A stretch of 64,000 nucleotides of DNA from Sipunculus nudus (GCA_026874595.1 CM049316.1:3238339-3302338), one strand, 5' to 3'. Shown: positions 53,001-62,571, counted from the first letter of the stretch. Made by a program: numbers and translations. The notes: a model not told the origin generated them from the sequence alone.

Positions 53001-56000
53001 TCTGACTTCAGAGGGAGGTCTCCGTATATAAATTAGAAACTTAAAGATCGGATCTATCGTGCTATTTCAGGTGATCGATTCCACGTATTGTTCATTCAAC
53101 TGTGGAAAATCAAAGCTTTTTTATTGATCGCTAAAATGTGGACATCGGGATGTGAAACTGGGTATTTTAATAAGTATGAACTACATGTTTCACCACTCTT
53201 TCATAAACGTGTTTAATCTGCGACTTAATTGCTTTACTATTTCTTTAAACCATAATCATTTTCATCTTTAGAGTCTGTTAATCATTGGACTTCAATAACT
53301 TTGCAGTAAGATTATTGTGTTTACACTAGCTGGACATACAGTTTAAAGATTTTGAATATAGTTAAATGAATATAATGAACGAATATTGAATTGCAGCACA
53401 AACATTTCGCATTAACAACGTTCTATTCAGATTAATATTGGATGGTGGAATAGGAAGGTGGAATATGTCATTTGACAATTGTTATTTAAATACAAGACAC
53501 TGCTGGAGTAAGCTTCGCAGAGAGTGTTAATTGACTGCTGAGAATCTGCTCATCTTAATATTTACAAACATTCGATATTGTCACTCCAATAATTCGTTAA
53601 TTAGATGTAAATAAAGTCGCTTTTATTAAAGGCCTATACAGAACATATATATATATATTTTACTATGAACTGTGACATATATGAATAGACCTGTATACTG
53701 CAAACGTACAGGGACTGTGCTCTGTGCGACTTCACACACATTGTATCCTGGAAAAGGGATATCTTGGCACTAAAGTTAGATAAACAGGTGAAGTCGGACA
53801 CATACACCCAGACAGTATACTGAGTTGGTTGACAGTAGAAAGAAAGACTGATGTAGATAAGACTGACCCCTATTTGCATACAGGACACCTGGCGCGTTCG
53901 TCTGCCACTATTCATGTCGGAGTGTATATTTCATTGCAGCGCGCGCGGTAACCGAGATGTCGTCTGCTAACTTCACGCAGGAGGGCTTGATAGCATTCAA
54001 CACCACCACGCAAGCTCAAACAGGTAAATATATTTATAAATCATGATATAGTATAGGGATAGAATAAGATTTCAAACAGACATTGTAAACAAAGTACACT
54101 TCTCAGACTCTGCCCAGTTCTCCGTATATCAGAACTCGCATCTGACCTCGTGTTTTATCATGGCCGATAAGCTAAGATAACTGTGTATTACCATAATGTA
54201 CCATGTGTATCATCGGCAAGTGTTTACATATGGTTAATGGGACAAATTATTTACTATGACATGTACCGTATTTGTAAAGATTTAGTGAAACAATTTCATA
54301 CCGTATAAGTACCGTTATTTGTAAATATTTAGAGAAACAATTTCAAGGACTGCCGACCCCTATATTGTATATATGAAAGATAAACTTATAGGAAATCACC
54401 CTTATCAATTAAAAGCAAGCAGTGTCTGTTCGTAAGTATATAGTAATTAATATTTTTGTAGTTACTGAGGAAACGTAAATGTATGAAAGGTATCAAGAGC
54501 GTACGCATCGCGTTTTAAAAGATAAAGCCGTATACCGTGGTCCCTGTTATACACTGGCAAGATGTTTGCCAAGTAAATAGTCTTTCAGGAAAATCTGGCA
54601 AAAATGGGCAAAATGACTGCTAAAGTAAGTTAACGAAAGGCAAATGTTCATCAAATGCAGATACAAGATATAATGAGGGCGCACGTAATTCCTTAATAAG
54701 ACAATGATCTTTCATGAAACATATCTTACCAGAATACATGCAGAAAAATATAGTGATTGAAAGAACGCTAGAATAAATCCTGATGCAACAAACAGTTTGC
54801 TAGACGTATAGCAAATATAAACTTTTTGAAGATCACCTGAGTTCTATGCCCAAGTTTCTAGATGGTTGATTCACAGACGTGGAATTAAGATACTATAATA
54901 GATGTATATATGCCTATTATGAAAGATGACGTGATACGCCAGAAAACAAAGATTACATGGAGAGTATATTATTTCTAGAGCATGCTTCATTCCTGTGCGA
55001 TCTCTAATTTTCTTCCATTCCTTGCACTATGGGTTTCCGGCTCACCTGGACACACACACACGACCGCAGTGAAACCTGCTAAAATATGTAAACACGGCGT
55101 GTGAAGAGCACAGAATTAGGTTAATTGGGCACCTGTATAGCCCTTCACCACGAGAGCTTTATTCATATGAGACGTCTAAAGAACGGATGTGGCAGTGCTA
55201 TATGCACATTCATGCATGTTTCAACTAACTACACACCGAACAATTAGAAGAATAGTTAAAATAGTTAAAAATTTACATGTAACAACTCTGGGTACATTTT
55301 CCATATAGGCACTATACCAAAGCCAGGCATATCAATGTTAACTGCATCAGAGCCCTGTTAAGTACGGATTCGCTTACCGGCAGGTGTTCATGTGCCAACT
55401 CTGCTTTGTTAAACATAGCAATAAAACCGACTTAATAACTCGTGTGACCATCTGCCCTTTATAATCATTGGCACTAAAGAACAGTGTAGAGTGATTGCTT
55501 TGCAGAAACGGAGCTCTCAAGTTTGTTCCAGTCTGGTCAGTAAATGCACGTCCAAACACTAATATGCACAAAACAGAGCACTTTAAGAATGAATGCTCTC
55601 TTCAACGCCTGAGATATATATCGAACTGGAATCGGCGCATTCAGCATATGATTAGCCCTACCTATGTTCAAGACCCATGTCCCCAAAATGTAACTGGAAT
55701 CCATATTTGTTAATACCCTGAATACAAACAGACAAAAGACGAACAGGGGTGATCATAACATAATACCCTAACGTTGTTTGACTGATCCCTAGGAAACCAG
55801 TACCAATTTTTCTTCGTGAAAACTTGGGTAGCTTCCGACGTTTAGCATGTAACAAAAACCAAGTGAACACTGATCCATGGATTTGCGTCAATGTATACCT
55901 GAGAAATCCCCCTGCATTAATTGTCAATGCGTCCAGCCTTGTTACATCAATATATTTGCGTTATTGCATAAATAGTTTGTCAGGTCTATCAAGGCATAAA

Positions 56001-59000
56001 TATGGTGTGACAAAACCTGGCTACCTGTCAGCCCACGTGACATGTCATCACATGACTCACTGAACATGTGTTGTTATGGACGACCTCGGGGGGAGGGGGG
56101 GGGGACATACTTCCTTTGGTGACCTTCAGACAGACACAAATTGTTGTGGAAATGAAAACGAATCGGTCGATGAAGATGCGTTTTAGCGTTGATTGAAAAA
56201 AAATGTAAACGTAGGGATTTATTTGTGTGGCCTACATTTTAGGAATAAAGTAAAACCTAGCCTAACGACCAGCTCGGTTTAGCAACCATCTCAAAATAAT
56301 TTTAACGACGTGTTCACGGTCCCGATTTTTATTATAGATTAAATCGTTATATCTTCTATTGCAGCCACAACAGATAATGACGCGACATTATGGATTGTCA
56401 TTGGGTGCGTTTTGATCGGAGGCATTTTGATCTCTGTCATCATCGCCGTCGTCTTATCCCGTATGGTCAGGAGGAGAAAGAAACAACAAGGTAACCCCTA
56501 CCTGCATAATGTATAAAATACCCGTACGTGTGTATGTTTGTATACCGGGATGGGTACTATTTTAAGTTTATATATAGACTTGGGGGGGGGGGGTCATTGC
56601 TGATAATTCAAATTATGTTTATACTTCATTCTATATAATTTTAAATGTCTAAAAGACTACAAGACAACCATCTGTCAATAGTAAACGGCTTATACTTGCC
56701 CGTTGGTTCCGAACTTGTTTTGGTATCAGTCAAAGGGTTTTCACTTCCAGGGGAGGTAATGATGAAACAATATAGATAAATTAATCCAAGGGAGAGGAAG
56801 TAACATATATAAATAAATTAATCCAAGGGAGAGGAACGTAACATATAGTATTAATTGTTCTCATTGTATTTGACTTTTAGTTCATACAAACTCAAATTTC
56901 TGGATTCAAAGAATGTTCTTATCAGTACCTAAATAGGATTCAAACGGGATGCATGACCGGTATAGCCGGGCAAAAAATGTTAAAAATGAGAGTATCTGAA
57001 TCTTTCCCGCTAAAGTGGTGTGTGTGTGAGTTGGGGGGTGGGGGTGTTACTTACCCGCTTTCAATGTACTGGATGTCAGAGGTAAAAGCACTAAACAGCA
57101 CAAATAAACGTATTTATAGAAACAAACAGACGTATACGCGCCTCGTCCGTACAAGTGGCCACGGTGCTTTAATCTGTTAAAAAAAGTCGAATTAACTAAG
57201 TATAAAATTAAGAGTAAGACAACCCCCATAGTGATATTTATTACAAATAAAAATAAATAATAAATAAATATCAGTAGAATCCTTCATGTCTGGACCTGTG
57301 ACTGTCTGTATAGATTTCAGCAAACTGACGTTACTGTATCATAAGAATGATTGATGATTCATGGGAGAGGTCTACAGGTGCACACCATGCTCTGTGTCTG
57401 TTTTGTTGTACCGGCCCGCATGGCATGTGATGTAGCATAAAGGTTCAAGGTAAGGCGCATCCTTGAACAGTACGCTGTGGTTGCTCCATCGTGATCAGTC
57501 ACGCGATCGTGGTAACCATAGCCACAAACATCGCAACCACTTTGATATCGCTGTTGGAAAAATCCTGGTCGTATGGTGGAAACTCATCTGCAGCACTTAT
57601 ATCATGGGTTATAAAATATATCCAGGATATTATACACTGAAACAGGGTTTCACGTGAGCAATAAAAAATCCCATTTAACATCGGGATGGATTCAGGCTCC
57701 CCCCTCCCCCCGTTAGTGTAAATGAAAAATTATTAATAATATTTAGTGGGCCCCCTTGGTATATATTATGTAAATATGTAATAATATACTTTTATACAAG
57801 ATGCCTGTGCAAAAGTGTGGTCCATATACATGTATATACAGATCAAAGTCGTACTGATTGTGAAAAGGTACATGGAACAATGCATAGGATTGTATATATA
57901 TTTGATATAAAAAAATCACAACTTATCGACCCTTAATTCCCAATAAGTAGATTTCCCTCAGATTATACTCCATATATTTAAAGTTTATCTCCTGTCTTAT
58001 TTGAATACAGATTCTTTGTACATGTATCTATTGTGGAAAGTCCTTGATATATACACAGGAAATCGGCTCTCAAACCCGCCAACGTTCCCGTGTAATGTGT
58101 ATTCTATATATATGGCCTGTGCAGGGGAGGTAACCGCAAACATTAAGAGTTCACTTCGTGCGTGGAAACGATTTCGTGTGTAATAGGTTTTATGTTTTTT
58201 TTCAGTTAAACTATGTACAGATAACATATTAATGTATTCCCACACAATATTCACCTGACACATGCAAACAAGAGACAGGTATACCTTAACATGATAATGA
58301 GGACGGATAAATATGATTAAAATGATAAGGAAAATATGATATACTTAAGACAGAAAATCAGTGAATCAGGTTTTGCTTTGTTACTACGCCTATACATCAC
58401 GCTTTTTCATATCTGCAAAACCATCTTTCATTCGCTAAGAACTGTAAATCTAAAAAATTGCCCTTGATCAATATGGTCATAATTTAATAATGTACGCTGA
58501 ACAGAACATATACACCGGTTTGTAAATCCTTTATGCCTGACCGGGTTTTGTGTTCTTTAGAAGGTTCAGTCATTGTAACATTGTCTTATATAAAACTAGT
58601 CATGTGTAAGAAGGAATGTGTAAAATCCTTTCACAAATACAATATATATTGAAAACCCGATCTAGGTTGCATGTGCACAAGGGCATGTTTCTTTTCGGCT
58701 TTTGAGTGGGGTTGTGAATGATGCTCACATGCATGGACAGTTTACGATATGTGTAATTATTTTCACGCTCAATGTCAGTTAATATATTTTTAATCCTGTT
58801 TTTTTTTGTAGATTACCTTGTGAATAAGGACCCTGAGAAGACGTGAGTTTACTTTGATTCAAATTATATTATACGCATGGTTTGTTACCAAATATATTAC
58901 GAGACACAATACGCAATGTCTTGCATTAATCATTGAATAAAACGTAGTCGCAGAGCAAATTCAAACCCTAAAGCACAAGCAGAATTTTCGAAAGTTAAAA

Positions 59001-59837
59001 TCAAGGTTCTTTATGCAAAAAGAACACTCTGTATATAGACTGGCATATATTTATACCTGAATATAGCTGTAGGTTTTATTATATTTCACCTCGGGTTGGG
59101 TTCGAGGCTCATTACTTATGGAAGACATAGTGTTCATCATTATATACTTATAATAATTGGTCGGTCTCAGTATGATGTGTGTGCCAGCAAAGTCCATACC
59201 TGTTATAAGTCTGCCTGTCTCAAATTTGAATTGAAAGCCACCAACAGCAGGTTCAGACAATAATGGCTATGATAAATATTCTCATGTCATTTTAATGTGC
59301 CACCCCTCTGTATATAATGTAAGATATGTATTGCAGTGGCGGATCCAGAGGGGTCAAGGGGGTCCGGACCCCCTCCTCTTGAGCCACAACAACCTTTAAT
59401 TTAGGATTTTAAACCATTTTTATCCGGCCTGGTACCCTCACTTCCTGAATCTGGGGAGCTCTTTTTTAGGCTTTTGTATTAGACTTCCTGGGTTGGACCC
59501 TCATCCATCTAAAATCCCGGATCCGCCCACATTGTTTTGTTAATGCATGCTTTCACTAATTTTACCAGAGAATAAAAAAATGAACAATCTTGAATACGCG
59601 GCTGCGCATAAGATTGTTATTGTAAGTTTATTTTATGAAAAATTCAAATCAAAGTTTTATTGATGAAAATTTCGCTGCGACGTCTAACCAAATCCTTTTT
59701 ATTGTGTCATATTCAGGCCGCCTAAATCTCCTGTTGGGCTCAAGTACGAGAAGGAGGGAGAACAGGTGACCGAGGCGGAGGCGGAGCCCATGATGAAGAA
59801 AACCGACATAGCTGCCGAGCCAAATCCCGAGGTGTAA
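20952..59837 (+). CDS. Two-Ig-domain type I transmembrane protein, eight exons, 387 residues (unnamed)
   Basis: Seen: eight GT-AG exons whose phases fit (phase 1 at every junction except phase 2 at exon 7/8) give an open frame of 1164 nt including TAA. Residues 1-20 form a signal peptide. The first Ig domain has Cys41, Trp54 and Cys102 with a G-x-Y-x-C end. The second has Cys137, Trp151 and Cys183 with G-E-Y-V-C, plus outer Cys124 and Cys197. A Thr/Pro/Ala-rich stalk covers about 204-303, a transmembrane helix about 304-326, an Arg/Lys stop-transfer cluster 328-335 and an acidic, Pro-containing tail 336-387. N-glycosylation sequons start at 45, 49, 153, 164, 168, 278 and 288. Family knowledge: one Ig domain per phase 1-1 exon is typical of Ig-superfamily surface receptors and adhesion proteins. 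Inference: a cell-surface recognition or adhesion protein; ligand unknown. No canonical ITIM or YxxPhi motif is seen in the tail. The weakest junction is the exon 4 donor. Introns total about 37.7 kb. Confidence 0.85.
22495..22594. repeat. Compound (AT)n / (GT)n microsatellite
   Basis: An AT run to 22542, then interrupted TTTATATA units, then GTGTGTGTGTGTGT. Confidence 0.95.
24453..29802. repeat. 5.3-kb minisatellite of 47-bp units with higher-order structure
   Basis: The unit contains AACTAGCTGCTTGTCAGTT followed by TCTGGACACAGTTCTTATTG and CCCAAAGG; successive CAAAGGAACT starts are exactly 47 bp apart (24601, 24648, 24695). I estimate about 110 copies. Variant units recur in blocks: AGCTCCTTG variants 282-283 bp apart (about 24658, 24941, 25223), which is 6 units, and the GTCAATTT variant at 25418 and 26166, 748 bp apart, about 16 units including one unit with a 4-bp deletion (ACTAGCATGTCAG). 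Copies are homogeneous to about 29330 and degenerate beyond. The 47-bp period is not a multiple of 3, so frames through the array are artefacts. It lies in intron 1. Confidence 0.97.
35892..35945. repeat. (TA)n microsatellite
   Basis: An uninterrupted TA run of about 54 bases. Confidence 0.96.
36980..37822 (-). CDS. 280-codon minus-strand ORF with in-frame duplication, doubtful gene
   Basis: The longest open frame in the window, antisense to the Ig gene within intron 1. Its N-terminal part contains two copies of a 53-54 residue unit (beginning L-F-G-N-K-V-I-I-I-I-A-Q-F-S-C and ending D-P-E-E-A-L), from a tandem duplication at 37431-37751. The middle (Q-I-L-D-P-P-L-Y) is translated from a CAGGGGCGGATCC transposon-end motif at 37304. 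No domain, signal peptide or family is recognised. The overlap with a dispersed-repeat end argues that the frame is chance or a decayed element; the duplicated unit preserving the frame is the only point in favour. Confidence 0.2.
   Translation of the reverse strand: MTIWVYQIDLKSCGCYKYLYKRVLFGNKVIIIIAQFSCLSIRINKKDPYTDLEKSYGFMMVLFMDRLLTPVKDPEEALFGNKVIIIIAQFSCLSIRINKKDPYTDLGKSYGFMMVLFMDRLIPMKDPEEALLADINFLQCFLRFVLKGEMCFFLYSLAVNRTLLHFQILDPPLYKHMSCVRLNNSVVPSPNQDLTTKLLSFDQPLIKVTLESPCTTTDIALWTRRGPSTYQCLRLAPAYTHNPALSILQPRYMCTKHDPIQVRQISGISTVTWWTHGNGN
37304..37323 (+). mobile_element. Solo end of CAGNGGCGGATCC element
   Basis: CAGGGGCGGATCCAAGATTT matches the termini of the complete inverted-repeat element at 59334-59530. 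No opposite end was found close by. Confidence 0.45.
37431..37751. repeat. Tandem duplication, 159- and 162-bp copies
   Basis: Copy A is 37431-37589 and copy B 37590-37751. They are nearly identical; I see one 3-bp length difference with adjacent changes (CATTGGTATCAGCC against CACTGGTGTTAACAGCC), TCCCCAAG against TCTCCAAG, and GCAATT against GCGATT. The low divergence suggests a recent event. Confidence 0.92.
43232..43258. repeat. (GA)n microsatellite
   Basis: A 27-base GA run with one GGG interruption, following a short TA tract. Confidence 0.9.
44032..44067. repeat. (TA)n microsatellite
   Basis: An uninterrupted TA run of about 36 bases. Confidence 0.94.
44541..44615. repeat. (AAT)n / (AGT)n low-complexity tract before exon 2
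   Basis: AATAATAAC and AATAATAATAAT units followed by GTAGTAGTAATAGTAGTAGT, ending about 130 bases before the exon 2 acceptor. It keeps the exon 2 frame open upstream but is not coding. Confidence 0.85.
44745..45044 (+). CDS. Exon 2: first Ig-like domain
   Basis: A 300-nt symmetric phase 1-1 exon. The acceptor is a T-rich tract ending TTGTAG and the donor is GTGAGT. It covers residues 21-121: a strand with K-L-S-C (Cys41), V-T-W-Y (Trp54), then L-V-I-R-Q-I-L-L and G-G-I-Y-T-C (Cys102). This is the B-strand Cys, C-strand Trp and F-strand Y-x-C pattern of V/I-type Ig folds. Two sequons (N45-E-S, N49-A-S) lie between the B and C strands. The open frame extends further upstream through an (AAT)n/(AGT)n tract, but that part is intronic low-complexity sequence with no coding character. 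Confidence 0.92.
45060..45833. repeat. 37-bp minisatellite at the start of intron 2
   Basis: About 21 head-to-tail copies of a 37-bp unit (ACAATATCATCATAAAGGAT followed by AAGATATTCATGTATGT). Variants are ATTC/ATAC before ATG, and CATTAAGG in place of CATAAAGG in two copies. The array begins only about 15 bases after the exon 2 donor at 45045. Confidence 0.97.
45834..47483 (+). other. Remainder of intron 2
   Basis: AT-rich; a 125-codon frame at 46555-46932 shows no domain or splice support and is taken as chance. Confidence 0.5.
47484..47795 (+). CDS. Exon 3: second Ig-like domain and start of Thr-rich stalk
   Basis: A 312-nt phase 1-1 exon. The acceptor is ATTACAG and the donor GTAAGT. The first two bases complete Glu121. 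Residues 122-203 form a compact Ig domain with L-G-C (Cys137), V-E-W-Y (Trp151) and F-G-E-Y-V-C (Cys183). Cys124 and Cys197 flank the fold and could form an additional disulfide. Sequons occur at N153, N164 and N168. From residue about 204 the sequence turns into Thr/Pro/Ser repeats, typical of an O-glycosylated stem that lifts the Ig domains off the membrane. A shorter alternative acceptor AG two bases later would shift the frame and is unlikely. Confidence 0.92.
47796..52488 (+). other. Intron 3 of the Ig gene (4.7 kb)
   Basis: No further Ig-type exon is visible between the two Ig exons and the stalk exons. It contains an imperfect hairpin at 48111-48153, a moderately GC-rich stretch at 48100-48660, a strong donor-like GTAAGT at 50341, and a C-run next to an A-run near 52042-52070. 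Confidence 0.55.
48111..48153. repeat. Imperfect inverted repeat in intron 3
   Basis: GAGGCAGCGGAAATC is mirrored by GATTTTCCCGCTGCCT about 20 bases later, giving a stem of about 13-15 bp with a small bulge. Confidence 0.5.
52489..52617 (+). CDS. Exon 4: mucin-like stalk, donor ambiguous
   Basis: The acceptor is strong (TCTTTTCTCGCAG). The frame from exon 3 continues through A-T-T-M-E-P-T-T and P-P-T-T-L-P-P-S-P, ending near K264-H-G-V. It is a Thr/Pro/Ala-rich stem with no Cys. The downstream exon needs a phase-1 end, which is given only by a cut after 52617 (129 nt). The donor there, GTCCGT, is weak. Four bases upstream, after 52613, is a better-looking donor GTAGGT, but splicing from it to exon 5 gives a stop after four codons. 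The exon is symmetric, so skipping it would preserve the frame. Confidence 0.72.
52618..53939 (+). other. Intron 4 of the Ig gene
   Basis: AT-rich with nothing recognisable. It starts at the weak donor GTCCGT, or at 52614 if the upstream donor GTAGGT is used. Confidence 0.5.
53940..54023 (+). CDS. Exon 5: membrane-proximal stalk
   Basis: An 84-nt phase 1-1 exon between acceptor TTTCATTGCAG and donor GTAAAT. It encodes residues 268-295, including M-S-S-A-N-F-T-Q and F-N-T-T-T-Q-A-Q-T, with sequons at N278 and N288. It is Ser/Thr-rich and without Cys, continuing the stem between the Ig domains and the membrane. Because it is a multiple of three and symmetric it could be a cassette exon that changes stalk length; this is inference, with no transcript evidence here. 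Confidence 0.75.
54024..56364 (+). other. Intron 5 of the Ig gene
   Basis: AT-rich, with a G-rich run near 56088-56104. A small direct repeat (AGAAACAATTTCA-like) occurs near 54290 and 54332. No exon-like segment. Confidence 0.55.
56365..56490 (+). CDS. Exon 6: transmembrane helix and stop-transfer
   Basis: A 126-nt phase 1-1 exon, acceptor TCTTCTATTGCAG and donor GTAACC. Residues 304-326 are a continuous hydrophobic run (L-W-I-V-I-G-C-V-L-I-G-G-I-L-I-S-V-I-I-A) long enough to span a membrane once. It is followed by R-M-V-R-R-R-K-K, a basic stop-transfer signal that places the C-terminus in the cytoplasm. Gly309, Gly314 and Gly315 could form a G-x(4-5)-G helix-packing surface, which is speculative. 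Confidence 0.92.
56491..58811 (+). other. Intron 6 of the Ig gene
   Basis: Contains a 12-base G run at 56582-56593 and a 20-base direct repeat (ATTAATCCAAGGGAGAGGAA) near 56778 and 56818. Otherwise AT-rich and featureless; it ends in a strong poly-T acceptor. Confidence 0.55.
58812..58842 (+). CDS. Exon 7: short cytoplasmic exon
   Basis: A 31-nt micro-exon after a strong poly-T acceptor (TTTTTTTGTAG), ending at donor GTGAGT. It enters in phase 1 and leaves in phase 2. Residues 338-348 read D-Y-L-V-N-K-D-P-E-K-T. Tyr339 is the first tyrosine of the tail, but its context fits neither a canonical ITIM nor a YxxPhi sorting motif. The phase-2 end matches the acceptor of exon 8 exactly, which is the main support. 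Confidence 0.8.
59334..59530 (+). mobile_element. ~197-bp inverted-repeat (MITE-like) element in intron 7
   Basis: The left end is CAGTGGCGGATCC; the right end reads GTGGGCGGATCC on the other strand. ATTG lies directly outside both ends (59330-59333 and 59531-59534), a possible 4-bp target-site duplication. No coding capacity. Related ends occur at 3408-3444 and 37304. The superfamily cannot be fixed from these ends. Confidence 0.65.
59717..59837 (+). CDS. Exon 8: cytoplasmic tail and stop codon
   Basis: It follows acceptor CATATTCAG. The first base completes Thr348, then P-P-K-S-P-V-G-L-K-Y-E-K leads into a Glu/Ala-rich stretch (E-A-E-A-E-P-M-M-K-K) and ends P-N-P-E-V before TAA. It is locally GC-rich and codon-like compared with the AT-rich flanks. 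The tail has no known enzymatic domain; P-P-K-S-P is a possible proline-directed phosphorylation or SH3-type site (inference). A weak donor (GAG then GTGTAA) overlaps the last codon and could feed an alternative final exon. Confidence 0.87.
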
Positions 59838-60154
59838 AGTTATACACGTGAAGAGATTTAAAGGTTCGTTTATACAGCCATGTAACACCCACGTCAGTGT
59901 TAATATTAAATAAGTTACTAGAAAAGTTACTGCTTTATTGAAGGGCTGAAAATCTCTGTAACACATGCAGACAAACTTTAAATAGGGCCATGGTAAAAAA
60001 ATTCATGAATGACACGGTTGTAATATTAAAATGTTTAAGTAATGATTAAAAGCTAGCGGTGTTTATATTTGAATCAACAATGTTTAAATTAACTGTATTT
60101 AATATTATTCATGCAATATATATATAAAGAATATTTTTTTCTCCTTTGTTATAG
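59838..60154 (+). other. 3' UTR or last intron of the Ig gene
   Basis: AT-rich sequence after the stop codon. An ATTAAA occurs near 59906, but there is no clear AATAAA plus GU-rich pair, so the transcript end cannot be placed. It ends in the strong acceptor used by the candidate exon at 60155. Confidence 0.3.
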
Positions 60155-60220
60155 AATGTAAATCCCTTGTTGCCGTCCGATTCTAAAGGATCCCACTGGT
60201 CCTGCTTGTTGGCATCATAA
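60155..60220 (+). CDS. Candidate alternative last coding exon
   Basis: A strong pyrimidine-rich acceptor (TTTTTCTCCTTTGTTATAG) ends at 60154. If exon 8 is cut after 59831 (phase 0), the frame continues here for 21 codons, N-V-N-P-L-L-P-S-D-S-K-G-S-H-W-S-C-L-L-A-S, then TAA. This would replace the terminal Val and give about 407 residues. The donor GTGTAA is weak, so the acceptor may instead serve a 3' UTR exon spliced from a donor after the stop (for example AAAG then GTTCGT near 59862). Confidence 0.35.
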   Translation, partial: NVNPLLPSDSKGSHWSCLLAS

Positions 60221-62571
60221 TGAATATTCAGAAGTGGGGCATTGGTCGTCATTGGTCGCTGATTACGTCATGAATATACATGAGTCAGTGCGAGTGTGGA
60301 AGACGGCTGTTACAAAGATAGGCATTTTCTGTAAAACAGGACCTACGTTATAACGTTGATTCAACAATGTTGTGTTCGGTGTGATTGTAATATTTATTTG
60401 ATGGTGTCTGTATTACAAATATACGTTTTGAAACATGTAAATAATTTATATGTGAAAATATGGATTCTTTAAAACTTAAAAGAATCATAATTCCAAAGTG
60501 ACAAAGTGAAATTTGTCTGTGTAGTTCTGCCAGTGACTGCAGCAGGGGCATTTAACATCCTTAATAATATACGAGTTCTTACGTTAATGTTTTGTCAAGT
60601 ACTCATTACATCATTCATCAGTCATTATCAACAGAATGGAATTCACAATAACCCAGGACATTCAGTACAGATTTAAATTGATTTCACGTATTGTATTGTT
60701 ATAGAGCCCCGCATGGAGGCGGTGTATGTAAAACGGTCTGTCTTTATATCATATTGTCTGACATCTGCCGCCACGCTCAGGCGCCCCTTAATGACACTGA
60801 ATCTCAAGCTTTTTTGCCGGCAGTGGCCCGCGTGGAAAATAACGGCCCACGCTAGGCTCTGTCTTTTCATATGCAAAGAGCGCGAGATAGATTCGAACAG
60901 ATCTAGATAATATCATTTTGAGTAGGGAGGTGATTTATACACCGCAATTTTCGTATTCTTTTTATATTTATAAACTGTCGCAGACACTGTAATATCCCAC
61001 AATATGCCATGGCATCTGAATATCCCCACGTGTTTTGTGACATTTAGAGAATGTTGTCCCCCCTGCTGTGATTCGGTGCGAGAACGCGATAACTTTGAAA
61101 ATATCAGCATATCATTGTCCGTTGTGTAACATGGGTTGTAGTCCTTCTTAGTCGCGCCAGAATACGAGCCACAAGCACGCGATCTCATGATGTATATTAT
61201 TCTTGAATATGTGGTTTGTGACAGGGCCTATAATTTACTGTTTTGGAGAGGGAGGGGGCATATGTCTATAATTATACAGATAAGGACTTACATGTAGTTT
61301 ACTTTCCCCGCCAGATTTTAGTAAACGCCTGTCACTATTAAAGTATGTTTTGTTAGATTCTGTTGAGGAAGCTTTCATTAGATGTATTCAGACCGATATA
61401 TATATATCGTATTTAATACCCCCGGTCTCATCATCATATTATCAAGAAAAACTTTTATTCTGGGAGAAGTAATATAACACAGAGGCGAGCTTGCTTCAGA
61501 GTGATTGTGTACTGCCGCTTTTTGCCAAGTTTGATCAATTTGCTGATATACATATACATTCCATGTATCATTAGTTATACGCATGCGTGAAACATTCCAG
61601 TGTATATGCAGGAATGAATGTTATATATGTGTAATGATGTATATCATCGGTATAAGGTAGCATAAATTACTGACTGAGATCAAACAAAATAAATATAATT
61701 GTGCTTCCACGGTCCGTACAAGTCCTATACCAGAGTAAATGTATACCCCTTTCATGTATGAAAATATTAATTGTATGTAGGGTTGAATGAATATAATTTA
61801 TTCCGCCTTGCAAGCAACAATAAGGAGCGCTGAAATAATCACAAGCTAATAGAAAATAAATACAATTTTTGTTCTCAAGCAGGCGACATGAAAACGACCA
61901 GCTTATTTCCGCTACCTGTCGGCTGACTGACAAGCTTACGGCCGTTTGCTTATATATGATTGGTATTCAGTTCCTTTCTTTCGCTGTAAAACTGTATTGC
62001 TAACATTTAATAAATGTACTATTTCAGTTCCAGAGCTTTCCAGTCTGACAAAACCAATGCAAAGCAATAAACCTTTGCATCTGGGAGTTGCAGATAGTAA
62101 TTGGCAGCTGAAATACAGGTAATTATACCAATGTGACGTATAAATATGCGAAACAGCGGAAAGATATTTTCCGTCAGCAATATCATTGCCGCACTGCTTT
62201 CACCCTTGGAACATTTGCCGGACCATCTTTTCATATAGATAACACGGCGGTAGCCTATATTTTGTTCCCTTTGATATATCCAGTTACATCTTAATGCATA
62301 CATCTACACCTTCAAAAAAAGTTCTCCGCAGTTAAACCTTTAAATATTTTCCTTGCTTGCTAAACTAAATTGTGGAGGTCTGTAAAGCCAGGTAAATGTG
62401 ATTTGGAGTCGCTTATACAGGAAGACCTGCATGTATGGGAAAATAAATATCCTAAAGTTTGTCAAATAGTGAATTTAGATGAGAGACCTCTGGTGGCCAC
62501 TGCTGAAGGTTGTCTTCCTTGAAAAAGGTCTTCCGTGGAGGGATTTAAATTGTCACTGACTAAAACTTGAA
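60221..62571. other. Region downstream of the Ig gene
   Basis: Probably 3' UTR at first, then intergenic; the boundary is not visible. AATAAA occurs near 61688, 61855 and 62008 but none can be tied to the transcript. No exon recognised on either strand. Confidence 0.35.
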
